Made by a program: the position numbers and the translations under genes
The notes under the pieces: model-generated
Told to the model about the DNA's origin: nothing
Seen by the model: only the letters and a program-made list of their open reading frames with translations
The model's database searches: none
Assembly: GCF_000372725.1 (NCBI RefSeq)
Contig: NW_005202237.1
Coordinates: 64,501-128,500 of the forward strand
DNA: 64,000 bases
DNA from: Emiliania huxleyi CCMP1516
Lineage: Eukaryota; Haptophyta; Isochrysidales; Noelaerhabdaceae
Reading direction: 5' to 3'
In this document: one piece after another, positions 1-9,464 of the stretch
Position numbering within the stretch: the stretch's first letter is position 1
How the letters are laid out: each line of letters opens with the position of its first letter

Positions 1-52
1 CGCCGCTCCACGGCGGCATCCTTCGCTGACGCTCGCCGGAGCCCTCGTGCAG

Positions 53-416
53 GCGCGGCCTCGAGGTTGTGCTCGACGAGCCGGCCGCGCGCGCGGAGCT
101 CGACCGGCTGATCTACGACGAGCTGACGGTCGACGTCGTGCGGGAGGAGGCGGCGAGCTGGTTCGTGGCGAGCGGCTCTCGAGCGGCGGGCCGAGCTCCT
201 CGTAGAGGCCGCGTCACCCCGACACCTCCTCGACACGTCCCCCCGCAGGCGAGGCTCGAGCGGCTGCTCGTGCGGTGCGACGCCGTCGTGCTCGGCTGCA
301 CCGAGCTGTCGATGCTTCTCGACGCCGAGGCGCGCAAGCGGTACGCCGGCGTCGTGTTCGACACGGCGACTCTGCACGCGGAGGCCGCGGTGCGGTTCGC
401 GCTGCGGGAGGAGTGA
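53..416 (+). CDS. Aspartate/glutamate racemase family protein, 3' part
   Basis: This is the C-terminal part of an Asp/Glu racemase-family enzyme, which interconverts L- and D-amino acids without a cofactor. The gene runs off the left edge. An acceptor AG at 51-52 opens an exon at 53. The exon ends at 167 and the last exon is 249-416; both read through in phase 0. The diagnostic motif is VVLGCTEL in the last exon, which carries the second catalytic cysteine of the family. It is preceded by the LDRLIYDEL stretch typical of the penultimate region. The intron 168-248 (81 bp) appears to use a GC donor. Its first bases (GCGAGCGGCTCTCGAGCGG) closely resemble the start of the next exon. Family assignment is firm; substrate (aspartate, glutamate, hydantoin or malonate type) cannot be told from this fragment. 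Confidence 0.72.
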
Positions 417-1507
417 TTCGGCAATTCTCGCCGTCCCGCGGTTGGCCTCGTCGCTTGAGACCATGTTGAGCAGAGAGCGGCTACGCGGGGGCGCGGTGCG
501 GTGTGAGCAGAGACGCGCTCTGAGATGGCTCATTGCCCGCGGTGTTATTTTTGTGTGTTGTTTATTTTTCTCGCTCTGTCTGACGCTCTGGGGGGGTGGC
601 ACTTGCCACTTGTATTTCACTTCTGACACCTCTGGCTCTGCTGCACGTCTTTACTCTTTTTTTAGTACTTGGACGAGCACTTAGAGGCCGCGTGGCGAAC
701 TTGAAGAGGAGTCTCGTCATTCGTCTGAGCTCTGACACACCTGACACCCGCTGGACACGAGGACACCGCCGGCCCGCCGGGCACGTCTTGTCCATGGGAT
801 CTCGTCTCTCGCCGCGTCTCGGGCGTCTCGCCTTCGACGCCCGGAGCGCGCTACGCTCTAGGGCTGGGAGAGCGCGGCGGTCTAGGCGGCGGTCTGTGTG
901 TGAACATGCGTGTCGCGCACTCATTCATGACCGGTCTCAATGCCCCACCCCCCTGCGCGCGGGCCTTCTAGGCCCGCGGGTAGTCTCCCCCCATTCCCAG
1001 GGCCTCCAGGGCTCGCACCTCAACCTCTCACAGACCAGCGCACAGCGCCATAGGACGTATTTTCTTCTCAATAACAAGGCTGTGAACGGCAGTCCCCGTG
1101 GTCACCCCACACCCCACCCACACACACACATCACAAAGGGGCTGCATGCGCATGGACCGGTTCGCACCTTTCTCTCTCCCCCGGCCCGGCCCAGCGTTTG
1201 TGTGTTTCTTCTCATAAGTCATAACAAGTCTGTGAAAACTGTCACACGCATGACACCAGGTCCGCAACATCCGCCGCCCCCCTGCGCGTGGGCCTTCTAG
1301 GCCCGCGGGTAGTCCCCCCCCATCCCCCCAGGGCCTCCACAGGGCTCGCACCTCGACCTCTCATAGCACGAGGCGCAGGTATTTCTTCAAGAGATTGAGA
1401 TCTGTGAAGGAACGGCTCACTGTCCTCACTGTGCGATTTCGGGGCTCGGGGTTATTAGGAACGGCGTCCGTGCAGGTTTCGTTCCGTCGCGGTTCGACAC
1501 ACAAGGG
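417..1507. other. Intergenic stretch with a degenerate tandem repeat
   Basis: I see no convincing gene here. Most of 915-1390 is a degenerate tandem repeat with a period near 327 bp. The segment starting GGGCCTTCTAGGCCCGCGGG near 960 returns near 1288. It is followed in both copies by GGGCTCGCACCTC and a run ending in CTCTCA. A TTTCTTC..CTGTGAA segment near 1070 recurs near 1203 and 1383. Short open frames in this stretch look like chance products of high GC. Confidence 0.6.
915..1390 (+). repeat. Degenerate tandem repeat, unit about 327 bp
   Basis: Two nearly complete units and part of a third are seen by eye. The best conserved core is GGGCCTTCTAGGCCCGCGGG, itself partly palindromic, followed by TAGTC, a C-run and CAGGGCCTCCA. 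Copies differ by many substitutions and small indels, so the duplication is old. It lies just 5' of the sulfotransferase gene. Confidence 0.6.
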
Positions 1508-2722
1508 ATGCCAGACCGGGTGCTGCTCAACGCGCAGTGGCGCGGCGGCAGCACCATCACCGAGCAGCTCATCTTCTCCACCACAGCCTCGCCCGTCTTT
1601 TTGCTGGACGAGCCCGCCGCGCACTTCCGGCCGTGCGCTGCCGACCACCGCGGGCCCTGCCACAGCCGCGACGACAAGGCACGGTACCTGGCCGCCGCCC
1701 TCTCGTGCGATTGGTCCGACTTTGACGCGCCGGCGCTCGTGCGCTGGCAGCACTGGCGGGGCGTCTTCTCACGCCTTCCGGAGCTCCTCGATCACGACGG
1801 CTGGCAGACGGGAGACTTCTCCGCCATGCGGGCGCGCTGCGACGCGGCTGGTATACGCGGCGGCGTTCGGGCGGCAAAGCTGATCCGCGGCCGGGGGCTC
1901 GTCGCTCCCTTTGCGCGCGCCTGCGCCGCCTCCGCGGTAGTCCGATCGGACTTTGCGCGGGTCGCGCCCGCGGCGCCTTGCCTCGTGATAGAGCTCGTCC
2001 GACATCCTGTCGCGACCTTGCGCTCGCAAAAGCACTCCAAGCAGATCGAGAAGGGGCGGCCGCCCAGGGCCCGCCGGCGCGACGCCGGCGCCGGCCGCGA
2101 GTCGCGGGTTCGAGGCGCGCAGGGAGTGTCTCCGCCCCGCCTGGCGGCCGGGGCCTCAGAGACGGCCGGCCTTGAGGGAGAGCTTGAGGACTTTTGCGCG
2201 CCAATCTTGGAGGACGTCCGCGCGGTGCGCTCGTTGCAGCGAATGCAATCCGCCCTGCCGCTCCGCCGCCGGCGGCGACAGAGGGCGCGCAGGCGGTCCA
2301 ATGCGTTGCCGTCCAACGCCAGCGACGCGCGGGACGGCGACGTGGAGAGCGGCGGTGCTGCCGCGGCTCGCTTGCCACGCCCCGCCACACGCGGGGTGGT
2401 GCTCACTTTCCAGGAGGTTGTGACGACGCCGCGCCGCGTCGCTCACCGGATGCACAGGCTGATGGGTGCGACCACCAACGAGTCGGCTCTCGAGTCCTTT
2501 GTGGAGCAGCACTTTGGCAGCGCCCGCAGCGACGAGGCGGCGGGCCGCCATACCGGCGGGGGCGAGCAGCAGCTGCTCCAGGCCTACGACACCTACCGCC
2601 CCCGCGTTGATTGCGTCCCCGCCACCGAGCCATTGGACCGGTGGTCTGCGTGCGCTGAGCTCGGAACGCTCGCCGCGTCGCATTTGCCAGCCTCGGCGGC
2701 TCGGGCGCTACACTTTTGCTGA
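1508..2722 (+). CDS. Putative carbohydrate sulfotransferase
   Basis: The 404-residue reading frame fits the P-loop-like sulfotransferase fold that moves sulfate from PAPS to glycans. Near the N-terminus RGGSTITEQL (residues about 12-21) resembles the 5'-phosphosulfate loop (R-S/G-GS). FLLDEPAAHF (31-40) is the following strand seen in CHST-type enzymes. LVIELVRHPVATLRSQ (about 159-174) matches the 3'-phosphate-binding motif (RDPRA..S). Near the C-terminus FQEVVTTPRRVAHRMHRLMG corresponds to the usual YEDL..P helix and DRWSACAELG to the terminal W/R motif. Residues 185-280 are low-complexity Arg/Ala and may hide an unspliced intron. No signal anchor is visible at this start, so the first exon may be missing. 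Acceptor sugar is unknown. Confidence 0.6.
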   Translation: MPDRVLLNAQWRGGSTITEQLIFSTTASPVFLLDEPAAHFRPCAADHRGPCHSRDDKARYLAAALSCDWSDFDAPALVRWQHWRGVFSRLPELLDHDGWQTGDFSAMRARCDAAGIRGGVRAAKLIRGRGLVAPFARACAASAVVRSDFARVAPAAPCLVIELVRHPVATLRSQKHSKQIEKGRPPRARRRDAGAGRESRVRGAQGVSPPRLAAGASETAGLEGELEDFCAPILEDVRAVRSLQRMQSALPLRRRRRQRARRRSNALPSNASDARDGDVESGGAAAARLPRPATRGVVLTFQEVVTTPRRVAHRMHRLMGATTNESALESFVEQHFGSARSDEAAGRHTGGGEQQLLQAYDTYRPRVDCVPATEPLDRWSACAELGTLAASHLPASAARALHFC

Positions 2723-2818
2723 TAATTTGTGGAAATCCTTTTTTCATTTTGTCGCGCCTTCAATTCCACGACGCAAAAGTGAAACCGTCGCCGACAAAAA
2801 ACCGCGCTCCTCCCTAAA

Positions 2819-5408
2819 ATGTTGGCCGCGTCGCTCCTCACGCTCGCCAGAGATGGGCCACCGCGCTCGCTCGTACCCCTCTCGGCCGTGCTCGAGCCTG
2901 ATCCATCACCATCACCGACGTCAGCGGCTCGAGCCAGCCTCTCGCGGCACCGCAGGCTCGAACTTTCGGTCGACAACACAAATCCGATCCGCCTGGCCCT
3001 GGACTTCACATCACTGGACGCGTCTTCCGCTCCGCAGTACTCGGCGTGCTTTGCCGTGGGGGATTGGTACCGAAGGGGCCTGCCTGCATTCCAGCTTAGC
3101 CCTCCGGCCGATGGCGTGCCCACCTGCGACGATGCAAACCCGCTAGCCGCGCTCACAGATGGCTGCTGGGGTCTCTGCAAAGCGGCGGACGTAATCACTG
3201 CGGAAAGAAAGGCCAAGATTGTGACGGCCGTCACTGCGGTCGCGAGCGAGATGGGCTCCTTCTTCTCTGTCGAGAGCTCGTCGAGCAACCTCGTGTTTGG
3301 CCGCAGCAAGGGCCGGTTCCAACGCGCATTGACGGAGAAGGGCTACACACCAACAGAGAGGTGCGCGGCCGACTGCCACTATCTGTCCAACGTGGCGGTC
3401 GCGGAGTCGTACTGCACCACAGGCGTCGATGCTGACGCCATTCTCTCTGTCACACGGCCCCCATCCATCGCCGGTGTCCTTGGCACGGGCTCAAGCTGCG
3501 CCCCTCTCATCATGGGCAAACGACCCACCTGGCTTGTGATTGCCTGGATGGACGACTTTGACGCGGACGCCACCTCCGACCAGGCCATGATTGATGCCTA
3601 CCGCGGCTTCATCCGCCACGAGATTATCCACGCGATGGGCTTCAGCCACGCCTTCTTCGCGAATGCTCGAGCCTCGGATGGGAGCGCGAAGCATTTGCTA
3701 CAGCTGCTACAGGTGTACGACGCCGACGGCGCCACGGACCGCGTGTACCACTTCAAGTCGACCAGCCGCACGCACGCGATGGCCAAGGCGTATTTTGGAT
3801 GTAACGACGAGGCCGCGTGGGACGGGCTGCCGCTGATGGGTCTTCCGGATATTGGGCGCAACTCGCATTGGGACACTCGGATCCTCCGCGACGATGTGAT
3901 GTCATACGGCGAATCCGCGTTGATCTCTTCCATCACGCTCGCAGCGATGGAGGACACCGGCTTCTATCTCGCCAACTACAGCTCAGCAAACTGCATGCAG
4001 TGGGGCTACCAGCAAGGCTGCACCTACGTTGCATCTCGCTGCTCAGGCCCGACATCCCACGACCAATCGGCGAGCGCCACCTCTTCCGCCGAATGTGACG
4101 GCGACCCGCGGTGGCGGTCCTCGCCCAGCGCTTGGTTGCGGTCCAAGTGCGACCTGGGAGACGACCCGTGCTCAACCAATAGTGGACGAGGCTACTCCTC
4201 GAGCCCGTCCCCAGTGTGCGACGCCCAGTGCTACACGCCTCTGCACAACCGCGCCGACTGCTCCGCCGGGCCGGTGGCGCCTGTCGAGTCGGTGCGCAGC
4301 CAGAGGAAGCCATCGCACCGGGTCTGCGCGGCGCGTCACTCACACCGGGCTCGTGCTGTCACAGGCGGCGCCAAAGTCGTACGAGGAGCTTGCCGAGGAG
4401 TACATGCAGTGGATCTGGCTCGGCGTCCTGGTCATGTCCGCCTTGGTGGTCGGCCTCGCCATGAACACCTTTTGCTGCCCCGCCGGGGGCTCCATCGCGG
4501 TCGCGGCGGTCCTCACCACAATAATCTTCTTGGCGGGGGCGTTGACTGCCGCCGCTGGGGCGTACGGCTACTGGGTCAACAACGACCTCGTTGCCCCCTT
4601 TGTCGGGGAGACCACCCTCATTGTCGTCATGGGCTTCGGGGGGCTGCTCTCAACTATCGCGCTGTGGACCTTCATCGGGTTTTGCTCGAAGTCGCGCTTC
4701 GTCCTCACGACGGTCTTTATCTTTTACCTGTTGACCCTGCTGATCGAGCTCGCCTTCGCGGGCTTGGTCGCCTACTGGGTCTACACTTTGCAGGCGGTGA
4801 CTGAGGACGCGATGACGTTGCTGGAGGGCGGCGATGCCGAGGACGGCAAGTTTAGCGGCCGGCTCGGGGCAGACGTGCTTGCCGAGGTGGAAGGCAGCAT
4901 GTGCCGATTCTATCAGGAGTGCTGTCGCGACCCCCTCCTCGGCGAGGACGGCACGTGCATCTCGTCGCACGAAGGGAGCACCGTGGATGTGGCCGAGGCC
5001 CTGCTCGACCCGGGTTCGCCCAACTTTTGCCCTTACATCTCGGGGTCGTCCGGGGTCATGTCCTTCGTCCCCTCGCCCGCCGCCTGCCTCACCGCAGAGC
5101 ACCTGATCCCCGGCTTCTCCATGGCCAGCTGCGAGACGAACTTTTGCTCGCACGGCTACGAGGGCTACGAGGAGTTCCTCGCGCAGGCGGTCGACTGGAT
5201 GATGAACAACGGCATCATCATTGGCGGCGTGTCCACCGCGGTGGTCCTGCTACAGCTGCTCTTGGCCGTCAACGTCCTACGCCTCGCAAAGTCGCGGATG
5301 AAGACTCGGCTCGCCATGCGCAAGGTGGTCCCCGAGTCGCGGGGCCTCGATCGGGAACCAATGCCTTTCAATCCTCCGCCCCAGCCGCAGCGAAGGCGCG
5401 CCAGGTAA
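2819..5408 (+). CDS. Leishmanolysin-type (M8) metalloprotease fused to a tetraspanin-like membrane domain
   Basis: Two exons (2819-4291 and 4365-5408) join in frame across a 73-bp GT-AG intron and give 838 residues. The N-terminal half is an M8 zinc protease: HEIIHAMGFSH (His267, Glu268, His271) is the HEXXH site. The third zinc ligand is His350 in NSHWDTRILRDDVMSYGES, which matches the family HW(E/D).R....(E/D).MT pattern. A cysteine-rich segment follows (residues about 385-490). After the intron come five hydrophobic spans. The last four resemble a tetraspanin: two spans with a short loop, a third, a long extracellular loop with FYQECC and six or more further cysteines, then a final span and a basic tail. 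Expected role is a cell-surface protease. The fusion depends on one inferred splice and could instead be two adjacent genes, but no stop or new start separates them. A membrane-anchored M8 protease is plausible; this anchor type is unusual. Confidence 0.7.
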
Positions 5409-5969
5409 GGCTGCGGGATGTGAAGCCGCCGGCCGCCGCCGCCCCCCGCCCCGCGAGGACCACTCCCCACTCGTCTCTCGTGTGGTGTGTCTGTGTGTCT
5501 CCTCAGAAGCTCAGTCTCTCGCTCTCACGGCACACGGGACACGGGGTCAGCGTACTCGAGTACGTCAGACAGTACGCGCCTGAGTGCGCCGAGGCGACGA
5601 GAGCGCGCTGAGACTGCCAGTGGCCGTGCGCGACGCTCGGCCAGGCGCAGGCCTTGGCCCCGTGCGAGACGTGTTCGGAGTGACGGGAGTCGGGACGTAC
5701 GTAAGCGGCGGGCACACACCGACGCGGTGCCCCAGTGCGCGGTGGCCCCGGTGAGCGAGGCGCGCGAGGGGAAAGCGGCACACTAGGCACGCTGCCTGCC
5801 CCCTCTAGGGGGCGCCTTCGGCGCCTCTTTGCCCTTCGTAGAGGCCCCCGCTTTTGTTTTCCTTGAGAGCGGCCTCGCCTGTGCGACACGGTATGTCGCG
5901 TACTTTTTTTATCGCCCGTCGCGCGCTCTCGCTCGCACGTCCCCATCAGTACGGGTAAACACATCACAG
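5409..5969. other. 3' flank, no gene seen
   Basis: The stretch between the convergent protease and PX-domain genes holds GC-rich sequence with TGTGTGTCTC-type runs. It includes a small palindrome around 5806-5825 (GGGGGCGCC..GGCGCC). No coding signal is convincing. It probably contains both 3' untranslated regions. Confidence 0.5.
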
Positions 5970-7049
5970 CTACACACCGGCTCGCGAGCTCTCCGACTCC
6001 GTTCTCCCTGGCTGCCTCTGCCACGGCAGCCCACTCGCGCGCCCTGTGCCGAGGCTAGTGGTCGTGGAGCTGACCGTGACAGGGCTGCTGACCGGCGACG
6101 GCGTGACCACGCCTTGGGTGTGCGACTGCGCGGTGGTGCCCGTCGAGCGGTCGTACACCGCGGCTGCCTCCGCAAAGGCTGGCGCCGCGCGCTCTCCGCG
6201 TGCGGGCGCCGCAGCGAGGTCGTACTCCCAGTAGAGGTGCGAGCTGGTCAGGAAGGCGAGCAGGACGGCGCGCGGGCGGGCGGAGGAGCAGGCGAGGGGC
6301 AGCAGCCGCTGCAGGTACCGGTTGAGCGCGAAGGTCCGCCGCTCGACCACCGACGCGCCACCGAACGGGAGCCGCGACGGCAGCGGCGGCGGGGCGGCGC
6401 CGGCCGCCTGCAGAGCTCTGTGCAGCCGCCGCCAGTCGGAGTAACGGTGCGCAACCTGCCAGCAGCAGCCCGCGCGGATGACGGTGATGGTGTAGGTCGG
6501 CACGTCGCGCCACGCGCCAGCCGCGCCGAGGCTCGACGTGCCCGTCACGACCGCAAAGACTTGACGCGCCGCCGCATACCGCGAGCGCTGCCGCCACCCG
6601 CGGAGGTGCGCCTGCAGCACGGTCGCTGCCTGGCGCGCCTCGCCGCCGCTCGATGACGACGGCCGCGAGGAGCGCAGCTCGCCGCGAAGGAGCCGCGCGA
6701 AGAGGTCGGCCGCGGCGGCAGTCGCGTCGGGCGGCGCGGGCGGCGGCGCCGCCGGTGGCCGAGGATACGCGGGCTGGCGCTTGACCGGGCTGCGCGTGTA
6801 CGAATAAGGAGCGGAGATGTCGGAGCCCGAGGCCGAAGGCACAGAGAGCAGCGTGGGCGGCCCGCTCGAGCTCCGCACGGCAAGCTCAAGACGCAGCGAG
6901 CGCAGTTCCGCCTCGAGCTCGGCGACCCGCTCCCGCTGCTTCTCGAGCTCGACTCGCGCCGCGGCGCCCTCGCGCGCAAGCTCTGCGGCGAGCGCTGAGG
7001 CGACTAGCGGCTCGCACTTTGGGCAAACGGAGGCAGGAGAGGCCGACAT
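5970..7049 (-). CDS. PX-domain protein with N-terminal coiled coil and IQ-like helix
   Basis: This single reading frame of 359 residues starts at an ATG at 7049. Residues about 18-55 form a charged coiled coil (VELEKQRERVAELEAELRSL). A Pro/Ser linker follows, then an IQ-like helix AATVLQAHLRGWRQRSRY (about 140-157). A PX domain comes next (about 160-275), with YTITVIR, then the conserved HRYSDWRRLHRAL. Its loop has PPLPSR and the ERR..LNRYLQRLL helix. PX domains bind phosphoinositides, so the product probably acts on endosomal or other internal membranes. The tail after residue 290 is Ser/Thr-rich. A PX domain next to an IQ-like helix is not a combination I can name. Family call is good, exact function unknown. 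Confidence 0.68.
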   Translation of the reverse strand: MSASPASVCPKCEPLVASALAAELAREGAAARVELEKQRERVAELEAELRSLRLELAVRSSSGPPTLLSVPSASGSDISAPYSYTRSPVKRQPAYPRPPAAPPPAPPDATAAAADLFARLLRGELRSSRPSSSSGGEARQAATVLQAHLRGWRQRSRYAAARQVFAVVTGTSSLGAAGAWRDVPTYTITVIRAGCCWQVAHRYSDWRRLHRALQAAGAAPPPLPSRLPFGGASVVERRTFALNRYLQRLLPLACSSARPRAVLLAFLTSSHLYWEYDLAAAPARGERAAPAFAEAAAVYDRSTGTTAQSHTQGVVTPSPVSSPVTVSSTTTSLGTGRASGLPWQRQPGRTESESSRAGV

Positions 7050-7252
7050 CTGGCCTGTTCTTCAAATCACAAAAAAATGAATTGCGATGATGGAGCTCCA
7101 TGAAATACCGCCCGTGATTGCCTACCCACTGCCCGGTGCGAAACAACGACAAGACCAAGGCACGGGCAGAGGAGCGAGAGAAGAATATAGGATGGATAGG
7201 GCACCTGTTCACATAAGCGCAAAACTACAGTTCACACGGCATGGAGGGTGAG

Positions 7253-7381
7253 AGAGAGAGTTGAGATTTTTAGCAATACCAAACAACTCTAACGTTTTGT
7301 TTGTTGAGAGTTGAGAGATGTGAGATTTTTAGAATACCAAACAAATCTAACACTCACGCGTCATTTGTTTGTTGAGATGTG
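7253..7381 (+). mobile_element. Small insertion with 11-bp target duplication inside repeat copy A
   Basis: The 129-bp insert is flanked by the direct repeat TGGAGGGTGAG (7242-7252 and 7382-7392), and copy B carries the empty site. The insert is a dimer. Each half starts GAGATTTTTAG, passes ATACCAAACAA.TCTAAC and ends in a GTTTGTTGAG run that can pair with CAAACAA inside the unit. A single related unit is inserted in repeat copy C (56497-56555). This fits a tiny non-autonomous transposable element. Confidence 0.7.
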
Positions 7382-7689
7382 TGGAGGGTGAGCCACGCGC
7401 GCGCTGAACGTAGTCGTAGAGACGACTCCGAGGAGGACGACACGCCACTAGCAATCCCGTCGTCAGCTGTCACGATGCACCCGAAGGGGGCCCCAGCGCC
7501 AACACCATCTGTGGAGGTACAAGTGTCCGAAACGAGAGTGGACCTGAGCAACGACATGACTTGGCGGCAAATGATTGGGGTGGGTGTCAGAAGAGTCGTC
7601 CTTGCGCGAGGAGTGGCTTGATAAACTCGAGGAGCCAAAATACGCCGCGAGGAGGGCGGAGTTGCGCCGAGAAGAAGCCGCGAGCTGAG

Positions 7690-8960
7690 CCCTGGTGTCG
7701 AGGTGTCGAGGCCCGGTGTCGAGGGTGTCGAGCTGCTGTCGAGCTGCTGTCGAGGGATAGAGGTGTCGAGGCCTGTCGAGGCCTGTCGAGGCCTGTTGAG
7801 GCCTGTCGAGGCTGGTACCATGCTTGACCGTGTCGAGGGGTGTCGAGGGGTGTCGAGGGTGTCGAGGGTGTCGAGGGTGTCGAGGGTGTCGAGGGTGTCG
7901 AGCAGGTGTCGAGTGTTGTCAAGGGGTTTTGCGTCTAAGGTGTCGAGGTGTCCAAGGTGGCAGGATGCAGTTGCAGCCCATCAACAAAACTTGGGCAGCA
8001 GTTGCAAAGCTGTTTCATCCCTTAGTTGCAGCCTCAGTTGCACCCTGTTGATGTAGCACAACCTGAGCACAACCAGTATACTCTCTGTGGACATTTGAGG
8101 ACATCAAGTGCCGGGAGTCATTGCCACTGTGCACAAAGGTACTGTGCAGGCGCAGCACCGCAGCAGCGTCGCCGCTGCAGCAGCGTCGCCCCTGCAGCGC
8201 CACCGGCGCACAAAGCGCAACTGACCACAGCGCTCATGGCCCATTCTGGTGCCATGAGTCAGTGGACATTGCCACTGCACAAGGTGCTGTCCAGCAGCTA
8301 AGGGCTGCCAGTACCCCATCGCAGCAGCGTCGCCGCCGCTGCAGCGTCGCCGTTGCAGCCGAGCGTCGCCAGTGCACAAAGCGCAATGGACCACAGGTCT
8401 GCACTCATGGCACAAGCTCACTGGTGTGAGGATTCATTGCCACTGTACAAGGTGCTGTGCAGCACCTGAGGGCTACCTGAGTACTGCCATGTTTGCTGCA
8501 TCAACAGGGGTGCAACTGAGCTGCAACTTGAGCTAGAACTTGAGAGGCTGCAACTCAGGGATGAAAGTACTGCCAGCCAAGTTTGATTGCTGCTGCAACC
8601 CTGATTTCTAACTCTGACTCCAATGGGTCTACATCTCTGCTGTGTTAGGATCATCAGAGGTGTCGAGCGGTGTCGAGCGGTGTCGAGCGGTGTCGAGGGG
8701 TGTCGAGGGGTGTCGAGCGGTGTCGAGGGGTGTCGAGGTGTCGAGTTTGGCACCTTGACACGGTCGAGCATGGTACCAGCCTAGATGGTGTCGAGGGGTG
8801 TCGAGGGGTGTCGAGGGGTGTCGAGTTGGTCGAGTTGGCATGGGGTGTCGAGGTGTCGAGTTGGTGTCGAGTTGGTGTCGAGGTTTGGTGTCGAGGTGTC
8901 GAGGCCAGGGCTCAGGCCGCGAGATCAAGGGATCGGCGGGCGGCGGCGGTGAGGCCGAGG
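7690..8960 (+). repeat. Inserted block: GTGTCGAG minisatellite around a foldback element
   Basis: The block interrupts repeat copy A. Its outer parts (about 7690-7950 and 8655-8910) are a minisatellite of GTGTCGAG units with variants such as GGTGTCGAGG and TGTCGAGGCC. Its core (about 7965-8612) has long inverted repeats and internal direct repeats. Apparent open frames here (runs of Val-Ser-Arg, Cys-Arg-Gly or Thr-Pro-Ser) are translations of the minisatellite, not genes. Confidence 0.75.
7965..8612. mobile_element. Foldback element with roughly 95-115 bp inverted ends
   Basis: The left arm (about 7965-8057) contains AGTTGCAGCC, AACTTGG.CAGCAGT, TTTCATCCCT, AGTTGCAGCCTC, AGTTGCACCC and TGTTGATG. 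The same order is found on the opposite strand in the right arm (about 8497-8612). Between the arms are three diverged direct repeats that begin CATTGCCACTG near 8119, 8268 and 8434 and include GCAGCAGCGTCGCC clusters. No protein is encoded. It resembles a non-autonomous foldback or MITE-like element. Confidence 0.65.
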
Positions 8961-9464
8961 AAGAGCGACGCGACAGAGGATGAAGCGACAGGAGGGAGAA
9001 CGACGAGAGTGGGACGACCGCGAGGTGGCATGAAGGTTGCAGCGAGAATTGGCGAGGGACTGCGAAGAGAGATAGGAAGAGGCAGACGGAGACGCCCAAA
9101 AGGCGCAAGCGGCAAGGGTGGGCGACGGCTCTGACAGAGGCGATGGCTCTTTGCTATTGATAGTAGTACCGTACACTAACTCTTTGACGCTGCCGCTGCC
9201 GACCCAAGTGGGATACAGATAGATAGTGATTTGTTCCATTATACACACACAAAGCAACACACCTTCCTTACACCCGTGAAATCCCTGTGTGGTGGCGGCG
9301 TGCCGTCCTCCCATCCCTCCTTTTTGGCTATTTTCTTCCTTTCTTTTACACACACACACACCTCCACAACACGCTTAAAGCAAAGCGCCCGCCGCGTCCG
9401 TCCCGCCGCCCTCCGACCCGCGAACCGTGTCCCTCGCCCGCCCCCTCGCCTCTTCGCGTCGGCG

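Larger units (their letters stand above)
7060..9135 (+). repeat. Dispersed repeat family, copy A, interrupted by two insertions
   Basis: Three segments (7088-7252, 7382-7690 and about 8960-9135) match in order and orientation the continuous copy B at 37390-38135. Shared landmarks include CGAAACAACGACAAGACCAA, TGTCACGATGCACCCGAAGG, CAGAAGAGTCGTCCTTGCG and GCGAAGAGAGATAGGAAGAG. The frame translates to pieces of the same protein as copy B (MHPKGAPAPTPS.., VDLSNDMTWRQM). Here it is broken by stops and by insertions at 7253-7381 and about 7690-8960. It is a decayed copy of a repetitive, formerly coding element. Confidence 0.75.

Noticed and set aside
7690..9108. Long open frames with Val-Ser-Arg, Cys-Arg-Gly or Thr-Pro-Ser repeats
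   Set aside because: They are direct translations of the GTGTCGAG minisatellite on both strands and in several frames, with no start context or conserved domain.
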